NCBI GenBank assembly: GCA_963677245.1
Contig: OY781921.1
Coordinates: forward strand, 4,278,001-4,342,000
Direction of reading: 5' to 3'
Length of the DNA: 64,000 nt
Source: Saccharicrinis sp963677245
GTDB lineage: Bacteria > Bacteroidota > Bacteroidia > Bacteroidales > Marinilabiliaceae
Part shown: positions 31,693 through 41,017 of the stretch, in pieces
Layout: each line of letters opens with the position of its first letter
Position numbering within the stretch: position 1 is the stretch's first letter
The notes under the pieces: model-generated
Databases searched by the model: none
The model's input: the letters and a program-made list of their open reading frames with translations, nothing else
What the model was told of the DNA's origin: nothing
Program-made: the position numbers and the translations under genes

Positions 31693-32892
31693 ATGGGACC
31701 GTTAGTACCGGAATTAATAAGTGGTGAACTGAATTATATAATAGCCCTGATTATTGGAATAGGGTTCGGGTTTGCATTAGAACAGGCAGGGTTTGCCTCA
31801 ACAAAAAAATTAGTAGGTCTGTTTTACGGATACGATTTTACCGTTTTACGAGTGTTTTTCACTGCGGGAGTAACTGCTATGGTAGGTGTTATCGTATTAA
31901 ATCATTTAAATCTACTTGATGTAAGTATTATCTATATTAATCCAACTTTTTTATGGTCGGCACTTATAGGTGGAGGAATAATGGGACTTGGTTTTATTAT
32001 AGGAGGTTTTTGTCCCGGAACCAGTGCTTGTGCTGCTGCAACTGGAAGAGTGGATGGAATGGCATTTATTGTAGGTAGTATTATTGGAATATTAGGATTT
32101 GCAGAAGGTTATCCATTACTAAAGGATTTGTATTTGGCAGAATCCTGGGGACCCGTTTTAATGTCTGATCAGTTAGGTATGTCGCGTGAGGGATTTGGCC
32201 TGGTTATGATAATTGTTGCCGCAGGAGCTTTTGTGATGACACAAATAATTGAAAACAGAATTAATGGTAAGGAAACTAAATGGTTTAAACCTGTTTTAAT
32301 AAAGAACAGTATTTTAATTGCAACTCCAATTTTAATTGTACTGTTAGTTGTTATCACTCCAAATAAAACGGAAGTGATGAATACACGTATTGATGAGAAA
32401 ATTGCAGCTGGAGAATGTAACCCAAGGCTAATGGATGCGGATAAATTAACTTATGAACTTATGAATCAATATTATAAATATAATGTAATTGATGTTCGCT
32501 CTCCTGAGGCATACAAAGCTTTTCATATTCCAACAGCCATAAATATTCCGTTGGAGGAATTAAGTAGTCAGCAAAACCTGGGTATAATTATTCAAAATAT
32601 TAAAACCAATGTATTTTATGGAGATGATATGATGCAGGCACAAAGAGCTTGTATGGTTTCTAAATATTTTGGTAAATCAGATAATTTTGCTTTGCATATC
32701 ACTGCCGATAATTATGAACAGCAATACTATAACATATCGGAATTAACTGATTACAGTACTAAAGAAGACGTTGAGTTGTATACATTTAGAAAACATGCAG
32801 CGGAAAAGTTAAAGGAGATAGAAGAGTCTGTTGCTAATTTAGATAAACTTGTTATTAAAAAGGCTACTCGTGTAGCCGGAGGATGCAGTTAA
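31693..32892 (+). CDS. YeeE/YedE-family transporter, second half, fused to a degenerate rhodanese domain
   Basis: A 399-residue fusion. Residues 1-225 form a YeeE/YedE half-transporter with GGFCPGTSACAAATG (Cys107 and Cys113) and several helices; one more helix lies near 207-222. Residues about 245-340 form a rhodanese domain with the typical NVIDVRSPEAYKAFHIPTA, but the active loop reads NVFYGDDMMQAQ, with Gly310 where the catalytic Cys is expected. A Cys follows 8 residues later, and the chain ends in GGCS. The rhodanese may bind rather than transfer sulfane sulfur, or use another Cys; this is inference. Last gene of the octaheme operon. Confidence 0.85.
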   Translation: MGPLVPELISGELNYIIALIIGIGFGFALEQAGFASTKKLVGLFYGYDFTVLRVFFTAGVTAMVGVIVLNHLNLLDVSIIYINPTFLWSALIGGGIMGLGFIIGGFCPGTSACAAATGRVDGMAFIVGSIIGILGFAEGYPLLKDLYLAESWGPVLMSDQLGMSREGFGLVMIIVAAGAFVMTQIIENRINGKETKWFKPVLIKNSILIATPILIVLLVVITPNKTEVMNTRIDEKIAAGECNPRLMDADKLTYELMNQYYKYNVIDVRSPEAYKAFHIPTAINIPLEELSSQQNLGIIIQNIKTNVFYGDDMMQAQRACMVSKYFGKSDNFALHITADNYEQQYYNISELTDYSTKEDVELYTFRKHAAEKLKEIEESVANLDKLVIKKATRVAGGCS

Positions 32893-32914
32893 TCAATAAA
32901 ATATAAAGATATAT

Positions 32915-32947
32915 AAAAGCCTGTGTGATATTCATACAGGCTTTTTT
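32915..32947 (+). terminator. Terminator of the octaheme/YeeE operon
   Basis: AAAGCCTGT (32916-32924) and ACAGGCTTT (32936-32944) pair perfectly with an 11-nt loop, followed by TTTG. Confidence 0.9.
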
Positions 32948-33006
32948 GTAAACAAATGTTAAATTTTCTACCTTGTTGTTCAAAAATTACCAAATTATAA
33001 ATTGTT

Positions 33007-33231
33007 ATGAGTAAGGAATGTGAAAATTTAAGCAACTGTGGTTTCTTCGTAAAATATGGAGAAACAAAGAATTTAGTATGTAAAGGTTTTATTTCGATGT
33101 ATTGTAAAGGCGATCGAATGATGGAATGTAAAAGAATGGCCTATAAAAAAGAGCATGGAGTTAAACCTTCGGATGATATGATGCCCAGTGGCCAAATGGT
33201 AGCCGGTTCGCAAGCTCAGGTAAAAGCATAA
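33007..33231 (+). CDS. Small cysteine-rich protein of unknown function
   Basis: A 74-residue protein without signal peptide. Five cysteines stand in the first 41 residues: Cys5, Cys11, Cys25, Cys33 and Cys41, in the pattern ECENLSNCGFF, LVCKG, MYCKGDRMMECKR. Similar small proteins with C-ENLSxC-x-FF and YCxGDxxxC are, as I recall, widespread in anaerobes, alone or as domains; the function is unknown and metal or iron-sulfur binding is only a guess. The tail is low-complexity. It lies between two terminators, so it is transcribed alone. Confidence 0.75.
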   Translation: MSKECENLSNCGFFVKYGETKNLVCKGFISMYCKGDRMMECKRMAYKKEHGVKPSDDMMPSGQMVAGSQAQVKA

Positions 33232-33233
33232 AA

Positions 33234-33270
33234 AAACGCGATCTTAAATTTTATAGGATCGCGTTTCTTT
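33234..33270. terminator. Bidirectional terminator between the Cys-rich gene and yebC
   Basis: AAACGCGATC (33234-33243) and GATCGCGTTT (33257-33266) form a perfect 10-bp stem. T- and A-runs flank both sides, and the neighbouring genes converge here. Confidence 0.9.
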
Positions 33271-33287
33271 TTTATTTTGTTTCGGAA

Positions 33288-34004
33288 TTATAGCCCGGCA
33301 GCAGTATGGTATACGTTTGCCACATCTTCGTCTTCATCAAATTTAGCTAGCATTTTTTCAAATACAACCGTTTCTTCCTCGCTTAATTCTTTTGTTGTAG
33401 TAGGAAGTCTTTCAAACTCAGAACTGATGATTTCAAATTCATTTTCTTCTAAAAATGATTGAATAGATCCATAACTTTCAAACTCACCATAAATAATGAT
33501 ATTGCCTTCTTCCTCAAATATTTCGTTGGCTCCTGCATCAATCATTTCCAACTCCAATTCTTCCAAATCTAAACCTTCCTTATTGGCAACTTTAAAGTGA
33601 CATTTGTGCTCAAACAAAAACTCAACACTTCCGGTAGTTCCCAGCGAACCTCCTGCTTTATTAAAATAACTTCTAACGGCACCAACAGTTCTGGTATTGT
33701 TATTTGTAGTTGCTTCAACTAAAACGGCAATTCCAAAAGGACCATAACCTTCGTAAACAATCTCTTTCCAGTCCTCGTTATTTTTTTCTGTTGCTTTTTT
33801 AATTGCTCTGGCTACATTATCTTTTGGCATGTTAGCCGCCTTGGCATTTTGAATAAGCATTCGCAAGCGCGGGTTAGCATCCGGTTCCGGGCCACCTTCT
33901 TTTGCAGCCATTGTTATTTGTCGACCTAGCTTGGTAAATGTTTTTGCCATACCTGCCCATCTTTTGAGCTTGGTGGCTTTACGATATTCAAATGCGCGTC
34001 CCAT
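33288..34004 (-). CDS. yebC: YebC/PmpR-family protein
   Basis: A 238-residue member of the YebC family. Conserved blocks are TKLGRQITMAAKEGGPEPDANPRL near residues 24-47, NMPKDNVARAIKKA near 58, YEGYGPFGIAVLVEATTNNNTRT near 84 and GGSLGTTGSVEFLFE near 117. YebC proteins were first called DNA-binding regulators; recent work on the family links members to translation at difficult peptide sequences. The N-terminus MGRAFEYRKATKLKRW is the Bacteroidota form. Convergent with the Cys-rich gene. Confidence 0.93.
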   Translation of the reverse strand: MGRAFEYRKATKLKRWAGMAKTFTKLGRQITMAAKEGGPEPDANPRLRMLIQNAKAANMPKDNVARAIKKATEKNNEDWKEIVYEGYGPFGIAVLVEATTNNNTRTVGAVRSYFNKAGGSLGTTGSVEFLFEHKCHFKVANKEGLDLEELELEMIDAGANEIFEEEGNIIIYGEFESYGSIQSFLEENEFEIISSEFERLPTTTKELSEEETVVFEKMLAKFDEDEDVANVYHTAAGL

Positions 34005-34201
34005 TATATATTATTTACTTACAATTTTTTAAACGCACAAAGCTATAATTCCTAAGCAAAAAAATCAACAAATTAGTTAAAGAAACATAGCATAGTATCT
34101 AATTTTACCCCTCAATCCAATCAATTACAATTTCTTTACACATGTTTTTACCGTTAGTGAATTTAAAAATGTATGTTTGATCATCTTAAAAATGGATAGT
34201 T

Positions 34202-35434
34202 GTGAAAAGATTTAAATGGTTTCCGTTGTTTAGTACCAACTTTGCCGGGGTTTTAAACGATAATCTGTTAAAAACTTTAATTGGTTTTGTTTGCGTAGCA
34301 TGGTTGGGGAACGATAGTAAAGCTACCTTGGTTCCTGCTGCTAATGCGTTGTTGGTGTTACCCTATATTTTTCTTTCGCCGTGGTCGGGAAAATTAGCCA
34401 AAGAACACCCCAAAGCTCAAATTATTCAATGGGCAAAAATGGCAGAGATACCTATCATGGTAATTGCGATAACTGGTTTTTTTACATCCAATGTTTATGT
34501 TGTGTTAGTAAGTATGTTTTTAATGGGGGTACAAAGTTGTATTTATTCACCCAGTAAATACGGTATTATACGCGATATTGGAGGAAAAGAAGGAATTTCG
34601 TTTGGAACAGGAGCTATGGAGATGATTACTTTTATAGCTGTTTTATTGGGAACTTTTTTCGGTGGATTTATTTCTGATTTAGATAATTACTTTGATGATC
34701 CTAAAAAAGAAACCATTGTATTGAGTGCAGTCTTAATGTTTTTGGCATTTGTTGGATGGTTTACGAGTTTAAAAATTCATCCTATAGAAACAGATCCGGA
34801 AGATGATTCAGAGGATACTTTAAATCCATTTTTATTTCCGTTTAGATGGTTTAAGTGGTGCAAGCAAGTTGTTGGATTAAATTATACAGTGTTGGGTTTA
34901 TCGATGTTCTGGTTGATCGGTTCAATGATACAAATGAATCTTTACATTTATTGCGAAAAAGTATTGCAACTATCTAACACAGCAACAGGTTCAATTATGG
35001 CCATGGTAGCTGTGGGAATAGGTGTTGGTTGTTATGTTGCCGGTGTAGTTTCTAATCATAAAGTTAAAACGAGCTTAGTTCCAATAGGAGGTGTGGGAAT
35101 GAGTTTAACCATGTTAGCTATATTGCTGGTAAAACCTGACGCTACTGTATTTACAGTATTGATTATTGTATTTGCGTTTTTTGCCGGATTCTTTAAAATA
35201 CCATTAAATGCATTTATACAGGATAGAGTTAAAGGCAGGGAGTTGGGGCCGGTGATTGCTTATAATAACCAAATGGTTTTTGTGGCAATTCTGATTTCTT
35301 CAGGAATCTTCTCTCTTGTTATAAAGTTATTTAATGCTCAAACAGTGTTTTTAACCGTTCTTTTGCTTACCTTATTGTCTACCGTTATTATTTATTTAAA
35401 ACTACCAGGAGCTGGTAAAAGAAAGGATACGTAA
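34202..35434 (+). CDS. MFS transporter, lysophospholipid transporter LplT-like
   Basis: A 410-residue MFS protein with about twelve helices. It starts with a GTG at 34202; no better start is visible. The opening FSTNFAGVLNDNLLKTLIGF and the block SPSKYGIIRDIGG...SFGTGAMEM are typical of the LplT branch, which flips lysophospholipids into the cell for re-acylation. The gene lies 79 bp before an acyltransferase-ACP-ligase fusion, the same partnership as lplT-aas in enterobacteria, which supports the call. Transport direction and substrate are inferred. Confidence 0.82.
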   Translation: MKRFKWFPLFSTNFAGVLNDNLLKTLIGFVCVAWLGNDSKATLVPAANALLVLPYIFLSPWSGKLAKEHPKAQIIQWAKMAEIPIMVIAITGFFTSNVYVVLVSMFLMGVQSCIYSPSKYGIIRDIGGKEGISFGTGAMEMITFIAVLLGTFFGGFISDLDNYFDDPKKETIVLSAVLMFLAFVGWFTSLKIHPIETDPEDDSEDTLNPFLFPFRWFKWCKQVVGLNYTVLGLSMFWLIGSMIQMNLYIYCEKVLQLSNTATGSIMAMVAVGIGVGCYVAGVVSNHKVKTSLVPIGGVGMSLTMLAILLVKPDATVFTVLIIVFAFFAGFFKIPLNAFIQDRVKGRELGPVIAYNNQMVFVAILISSGIFSLVIKLFNAQTVFLTVLLLTLLSTVIIYLKLPGAGKRKDT

Positions 35435-35513
35435 GAATTTAGCAATATTTAGAATTATAAGTATACAAACTGCTAGAAGAATTCAGTGAAAGTTTAACGA
35501 GAAGGATGAGGAT

Positions 35514-38192
35514 ATGAAGGAAAGACATTTTATTGTTAAGGCAATAGCTCAGTTTATATTTTTTATAGGCAGATTATTACTGTCTCTTCGTTATAAGGTT
35601 GTAATGGTAAATACCGACAGTATTGATAAAAAACGTCCGGTTTTATTTTTACCAAATCATCAGGCTGTTGTAGATCCGATGATATTAGTAAGTCATATTT
35701 ACCCTTATAAAAATATAGTTCCGGTTGTTACGTCAACTTATTATGATTTACCAATATTGAATCGTTTTTTTAAAAACTGGGGAGCTGTTAGAGTAAGTGA
35801 TATTGAGAGAGGAAGTCGTAATGTAAATGTATTAAATGATATTTCTACAGCAGTAAAAACTGCGTTTAATTACCAGCGAAGTATTGTAATTTATCCATCA
35901 GGACAAATAGCAGAACAAGGATTTGAAAAGATATTAAATAAAAAAGCAGCCTATCAAATTGTAAGTGAATTGCCGGGAAATGTGCAGGTTGTAGGCGTTA
36001 AGATAAAGGGTTTGTGGGGCAGCCGGTGGTCTAAGGCCTGGACCGGTAAACCTCCGGCTTTTGCCAGCAATGTTCTTAAGGGAATGTTGATGTGTTTGGC
36101 TAATTTTTTGTTTTTTATGCCACGCAGGAAAGTTGAAATTAGCTTTGAGGATATAACGGAAAGGTGTAAAAAAGAGGTGGTGGACAGCCGTAAAAGTTTT
36201 AATCAATATTTGGAAAAATTTTATAACTCAAAAGGTGTTGAAAAACCTCTTTTCTTAAAAGGATTTTTTTACACTACTTCTTTAAAAAGAAAGCTGCCTT
36301 CATCTTTGCTAAATGAACCATCAGAAAAAGAAGGACTCCATGTAATACCTGAAAGTTTTCCTTTAGCTATAACTAAGGGTGTTAATAAAATTATAAATAA
36401 GAAATTAGAGCGTGGCGAGGTAGATGTTTCCAAAGAGGACCATTTAGTGAATGATCTGGGAGCTGATTCTTTAAGTTTAGTTGAAATTATTTCAGAAATT
36501 GAAAGTGAGTTTAAGGTTTCATCAGATGTGGAAATATCTGTTTTTACAAATGTGAAACATTTGTATGCGTTGGCAAATGGGAATTTACAGGAAAATAAAA
36601 TATTGCCGGATTGTTCGTTTGGTCGAAGAGCGCCCTTTTATGATTTTATTAAAATTAAAAACCTGGATAGTATTCCAAAGCAATTTATAAAAAGGAGTAG
36701 TTCTCATAAAGGACTTCCTGTTTTTTATGATGCAGTGATGGGAGAGTCAACCCGGGGCGAATTCTTTTTAAAAGCTTGCGTAGTTGCTGAAATCATTAAA
36801 AAGAAATGCAAAGCAGATCATGTTGGCATAATGTTACCGGCACTGCAAAGTACATCATTACTTATTGTGTCTACATATTTGGCCGGTAAAGTTCCGGTTA
36901 TGCTGAACTGGACAGTCGGAAATAAGGTGCTGGAGCATTGTGTTAAAGAAGCTTCAGTTGAGCATGTTTTTACAGCAACATCATTCGTAGAAAAAATTAA
37001 GGATCAATTACCTCAATCCATACATAGTAAGTTAATCATGATGGAAAAAGAGGTGGCCAAAGCAAGTGTAGTCACCAAGATTATAGGCTTGGTAAAAAGT
37101 AAATTCCCGAAAGCTTTAAGGATTCGTCAAGAGCTGGATGATACAGCTGTTATTCTTTTTACTTCGGGTAGTGAAAACCTTCCCAAAGCAGTGCCTTTAA
37201 CACACGGGAATATTGTGCATGATTTATCCAGTACACTAACAACAGTAGATTTTAGTCGAAATGAAAAGCTAATGGCTATTCTTCCTCCATTTCATAGTTT
37301 TGGATTTACTGTTCTCAGTATTTTACCATTAATTACCGGGGTTCGAACTGCATATTATCCTGATCCAACAGATGGAAAAGGAATTGTGGCTATGATAAAG
37401 CAAACTTCAGCTTCATTGTTAGTGGTAGCGCCCAGTTTTTTAAAAATAATTTTATCCAATGCCAATTCGGATGAATTGAGTTCAGTTAAATATGTGGTGT
37501 CAGGTGCAGAAGCCCTGTCTTCTGATCTTAAGAAATTGTTTCAGGAAATGTTACCCAAAGCATTGCTCATTGAAGGGTATGGTATTACAGAATGTGCCCC
37601 GGTGTTATCATTAAATCCGTTGCAAAAACAAAAGGATAGGAGTGTTGGGCAGGTAATTAAGGATGTAGATTGTAAAATTCTGGATCTGGAAACTAATGAG
37701 ATTTTGTCCCCCAACCAGGAAGGAATGATTTGTTTTAGAGGGGAAAATATATTTAAAGGGTATCTTAATAAAAGTATAGAATCACCATTTATACAAATAC
37801 ACAAAGAATGGTATTATAAAACCGGAGATTTGGGTTATCTGGATAATGAGAATTATTTATTTATTACCGGAAGGTTAAAACGTTTCATAAAAATTGCAGG
37901 GGAGATGATCAGTCTTCCTTCTATAGAGCAAATTTTATTAGAAAACTTTGGAAGTGAGGATGAAATAACCGTGGCTGTAGAAGGAAGTGATAAATCAAGT
38001 GCACCTCAAATTGTGCTTTTTACCATTAAAAATATAAGCATTAAGGAAGCCAATGATTGCTTAAGGAAAAACAATGCTCCGCCAATAGCTAAAATATCAA
38101 GAGTTGAAATATTACCTGAAATACCGGTTTTAGGTACAGGAAAGGTTAATTATAAATTATTAAAGGATAAAGTCGAAAATGAAGGGGGTTAG
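35514..38192 (+). CDS. Acyltransferase - acyl carrier protein - AMP-dependent acyl ligase fusion (Aas-like)
   Basis: An 892-residue three-domain protein. Residues 1-225 are a PlsC-type acyltransferase with the H-x4-D motif HQAVVD (His49, Asp54) and YPSGQ-AEQG. Residues about 285-350 form an acyl carrier domain with the phosphopantetheine site GADSLSLVE (Ser319). Residues about 375-892 are an adenylating ligase with LFTSGSENLPKAVPLTHG near 548, GYGITECAP, TGDLGYLD and a C-terminal Lys in GTGKVNYK. Enterobacterial Aas has acyltransferase and ligase but uses free ACP; here the carrier is built in. It likely re-acylates lysophospholipids delivered by the LplT-like neighbour. Confidence 0.88.
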   Translation: MKERHFIVKAIAQFIFFIGRLLLSLRYKVVMVNTDSIDKKRPVLFLPNHQAVVDPMILVSHIYPYKNIVPVVTSTYYDLPILNRFFKNWGAVRVSDIERGSRNVNVLNDISTAVKTAFNYQRSIVIYPSGQIAEQGFEKILNKKAAYQIVSELPGNVQVVGVKIKGLWGSRWSKAWTGKPPAFASNVLKGMLMCLANFLFFMPRRKVEISFEDITERCKKEVVDSRKSFNQYLEKFYNSKGVEKPLFLKGFFYTTSLKRKLPSSLLNEPSEKEGLHVIPESFPLAITKGVNKIINKKLERGEVDVSKEDHLVNDLGADSLSLVEIISEIESEFKVSSDVEISVFTNVKHLYALANGNLQENKILPDCSFGRRAPFYDFIKIKNLDSIPKQFIKRSSSHKGLPVFYDAVMGESTRGEFFLKACVVAEIIKKKCKADHVGIMLPALQSTSLLIVSTYLAGKVPVMLNWTVGNKVLEHCVKEASVEHVFTATSFVEKIKDQLPQSIHSKLIMMEKEVAKASVVTKIIGLVKSKFPKALRIRQELDDTAVILFTSGSENLPKAVPLTHGNIVHDLSSTLTTVDFSRNEKLMAILPPFHSFGFTVLSILPLITGVRTAYYPDPTDGKGIVAMIKQTSASLLVVAPSFLKIILSNANSDELSSVKYVVSGAEALSSDLKKLFQEMLPKALLIEGYGITECAPVLSLNPLQKQKDRSVGQVIKDVDCKILDLETNEILSPNQEGMICFRGENIFKGYLNKSIESPFIQIHKEWYYKTGDLGYLDNENYLFITGRLKRFIKIAGEMISLPSIEQILLENFGSEDEITVAVEGSDKSSAPQIVLFTIKNISIKEANDCLRKNNAPPIAKISRVEILPEIPVLGTGKVNYKLLKDKVENEGG

Positions 38193-38505
38193 TTGAAGAT
38201 AGAAGTTATATATCTTCAAAATTATCTTATTTGAAGAGTATCTTTTGTAAATTAAATCTTTTATTCAAATTGTATTTAATATTATTTTCGAAAAAGATTT
38301 TTCAAGAATTACATGCTACATTTTTGTTATTGTAGTTTTAACCTAATATCAAAATAGACTTATAGAAATAATTTGTCGTTTTATGTAATTTCATCAACCA
38401 ATTCAAGCTATCTGCGTTTGAATTGTAAGGTTGATTGTATACAAAGAAGAAAGTGCTGGAGAGTATCAACTTTAGTGAATAACAGAAATTAAACTTGAAT
38501 ATATA
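38193..38505. other. Intergenic region with a weak hairpin
   Basis: No ORF. TCTTCAAA (38213-38220) pairs with TTTGAAGA (38230-38237), a possible weak terminator of the acyltransferase gene followed by GTATCTTTT. No clear -33/-7 promoter for the downstream operon was found. Confidence 0.35.
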
Positions 38506-40989
38506 ATGCCTAAAATTTTTACACTAATTAGTGTTGCATTGCTGGTAAGCTTGTCAGCTATGTCTCAAAAAAATCCTAGCCTAAACAAAGACAGTATCTT
38601 AGGTGGCGCAACAGATAAGACTAAAGCGCAAAAGGAAATGAAGAAAGCTCAAAAGTACTATCGTATGGGTGTAGGAACGCATGACGAAGCACTAAAGTAT
38701 TATTTGAGATTGCATGAGTATTATACAAACGACCCTGCTCTTAACTATAAAATTGCAGCTTGTTATTTGGGAGGATCAAATAAAAAAGCGGCACTACAAT
38801 ATTTATTGAGTAGTGAGCCTTCTGTTGCTAAAGATTATTACTTTTTACTTGGAAAAGCTTATCAGTATAATTATCAGTATACTGAAGCAAGGGAAGCCTT
38901 TGAGAAGCATTTTGAGCTGCAAAATAAATGGAATCGAAAAGGAAAGCTAAATCAGCTGATGCAGCAGAAACGTGAGTGTACTTTTGGTCAGGTTGCCCTG
39001 CAGGATTCAACTCCGGTTTTTATATTCAACCTTGGACCTGTTGTAAATACATACTACGACGATTATGGAGCTGTAAATGTAAGCGAGGATTCCTTGTTTT
39101 ATTTTACATCTCGTCGTCCTGATAAAGAGCCATCTAGAAGAGTTTCTCGCTTTAAGTTTAATGAACAAATCATATTGGCCGAAGGAAGTTTACAGGATGA
39201 TCCAACATTGGCACAATCATTAAAAGGTTTAAGAGGTAAAAAACACTATGCTGTTGCCGGTTATGATCATCAGCAGGATTTACTATACTATTATAAAGGA
39301 AAAAAGAGGACCGGAGAAATTTATACTACTGATGTAGTAAAAGGGAAAGCAAAAAAGAGAAAAAGTTTAAATGGAGCTGTTAACCATATTGCATACAAAG
39401 AAACATCTATTGCAATTGACGACAATGGAATGGCCTATTTTATTTCCGATCGTAGAGGAGGAGAAGGCGGTAAGGATATTTGGTACTGTAAGAAAAAAGG
39501 TAAAAACAGATATGCCAGACGCAGAAATATTGGAGATTTGATTAATACACCATTTGATGAAGAGTGTGTATATGTTACTCCTAATGGAAAAACTTTATAT
39601 TTTTCTTCCAATGGCCATGATGGAATGGGCGGATTTGATGTTTTTAAATCAGAAAAGCAGGAGAATGGAACTTGGGGAGAACCTATTAATTTAGGATATC
39701 CAATAAATAGTCCTTCTGATGAATTATTTTATCGAACTACTCAGAATCCTGATATTGCACTTTATTCTGCAGTAAGAGCTGATGGCCATGGAGGATTAGA
39801 TATTTATAAGATTATCAAAGATAACCGTATTCCTTTTACATTATCAGGAGTTGTAACAGATCAAAAAAGTCAGGATCCTTTGCAGGCATCTTTAAATGTT
39901 TTTGATTTGGAAACAAATGAATTAGTTGCATCAGCCGTTTCAGATTCAATATCGCAGCTATACAGTATGGCATTTGAAGATGTTAGCAACTATTTTATTC
40001 AGGTAGATGCAGAAGGTTATGAATCTTTGGGAGATACAATTATTTGCCCAACTGAGCGTCATGCTGAGCTTATAATGAATTTTGAATTAAATAAACTGAA
40101 ATCTCCTTTTACTATCAGAGGATATGTTAGAGATTCGGCTACTTATGAACCCGTTTTAGCAACCATTAATTGTTATGATGCGGTAGCAGACACGCTTTTA
40201 ACCAGACAGGTGACCAACGAAGAAAATGGAAAGTATAGTGTTACGTTTGCCGATAAGTATCTGTTGAGAATAGAGATTAGTGCAGAAGATTATTTTACTT
40301 TAAAAGATAGTATTAATACTCAGTTTATTGATTCTGCTTACATAAAAAGAACCTACGATTTAGTAAGTAGTAAAACCCTGTATTATTTAGACGGAAAGGT
40401 TCAAGCTGAAGGGATGGCCGAAACTGTAGATGCTTCGTTGTTGTTTTACCAGTCAGGAGAAGCATATCCATTTGAAGCAACAGATACCGATTCATTGGGA
40501 ATGTACAAAGTAGTTTTTGATTCAGCAGGTCCTTTTGAGGTGGAGGTTAAATCTGAAGGTTACTTCTTTATCAATGATAGCATTCAATTCTTGGAAACAG
40601 ATAGCCTTCATAAAACGGTTGATTTTACCTTGAAGAAAATGCAACGAGGTGCAAAAATTGTAGTGGAGAATATTCTGTTTAACTCAGGGAAAACTTCATT
40701 ACAACCTACATCTTTTGCTCAACTCGATAAACTGGCGAATTTATTAAACGAAAACAGAGATATCAGAATTGAGGTTTCAGGTCATACTGATAATACCGGT
40801 TCTGCCACAGTAAACAAAAAACTATCTAAAGCTCGTGCCTTAGCCGTTCGAAATTATTTGATAACAAAAGGAGTTGAAGAAGAGCGTTTAGAGTATGAAG
40901 GATATGGTTTAGATCAACCTATTGCACCTAATAATACAGCAGAAGGAAGAGCCCAAAACCGAAGAGTGGAAATAAAAGTTATTGAATAG
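38506..40989 (+). CDS. TPR - PD40 propeller - Cna/CarboxypepD-like - OmpA C-terminal envelope protein
   Basis: An 827-residue exported protein. A signal peptide (to about residue 20) is followed by TPR-like helices (40-150), a WD40-like PD40 propeller (about 165-440, with YFTSRR, FISDRRGGEGGKDIWY, LYFSSNGHDGMGGFDV), three regulatory-like beta domains (about 445-700, opening LSGVVTD, IRGYVRDS and LDGKVQA) and an OmpA C-terminal peptidoglycan-binding domain (about 715-827, VSGHTDNTGS...NRRVEIKV). This is the layout of PorE-like proteins, which tie the type IX secretion system to the wall, but with more beta repeats; paralogues with other roles are common. First of a three-gene operon. Confidence 0.85.
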   Translation: MPKIFTLISVALLVSLSAMSQKNPSLNKDSILGGATDKTKAQKEMKKAQKYYRMGVGTHDEALKYYLRLHEYYTNDPALNYKIAACYLGGSNKKAALQYLLSSEPSVAKDYYFLLGKAYQYNYQYTEAREAFEKHFELQNKWNRKGKLNQLMQQKRECTFGQVALQDSTPVFIFNLGPVVNTYYDDYGAVNVSEDSLFYFTSRRPDKEPSRRVSRFKFNEQIILAEGSLQDDPTLAQSLKGLRGKKHYAVAGYDHQQDLLYYYKGKKRTGEIYTTDVVKGKAKKRKSLNGAVNHIAYKETSIAIDDNGMAYFISDRRGGEGGKDIWYCKKKGKNRYARRRNIGDLINTPFDEECVYVTPNGKTLYFSSNGHDGMGGFDVFKSEKQENGTWGEPINLGYPINSPSDELFYRTTQNPDIALYSAVRADGHGGLDIYKIIKDNRIPFTLSGVVTDQKSQDPLQASLNVFDLETNELVASAVSDSISQLYSMAFEDVSNYFIQVDAEGYESLGDTIICPTERHAELIMNFELNKLKSPFTIRGYVRDSATYEPVLATINCYDAVADTLLTRQVTNEENGKYSVTFADKYLLRIEISAEDYFTLKDSINTQFIDSAYIKRTYDLVSSKTLYYLDGKVQAEGMAETVDASLLFYQSGEAYPFEATDTDSLGMYKVVFDSAGPFEVEVKSEGYFFINDSIQFLETDSLHKTVDFTLKKMQRGAKIVVENILFNSGKTSLQPTSFAQLDKLANLLNENRDIRIEVSGHTDNTGSATVNKKLSKARALAVRNYLITKGVEEERLEYEGYGLDQPIAPNNTAEGRAQNRRVEIKVIE

Positions 40990-41017
40990 ATTGAAAATAG
41001 TGATAAATAATAATTAT

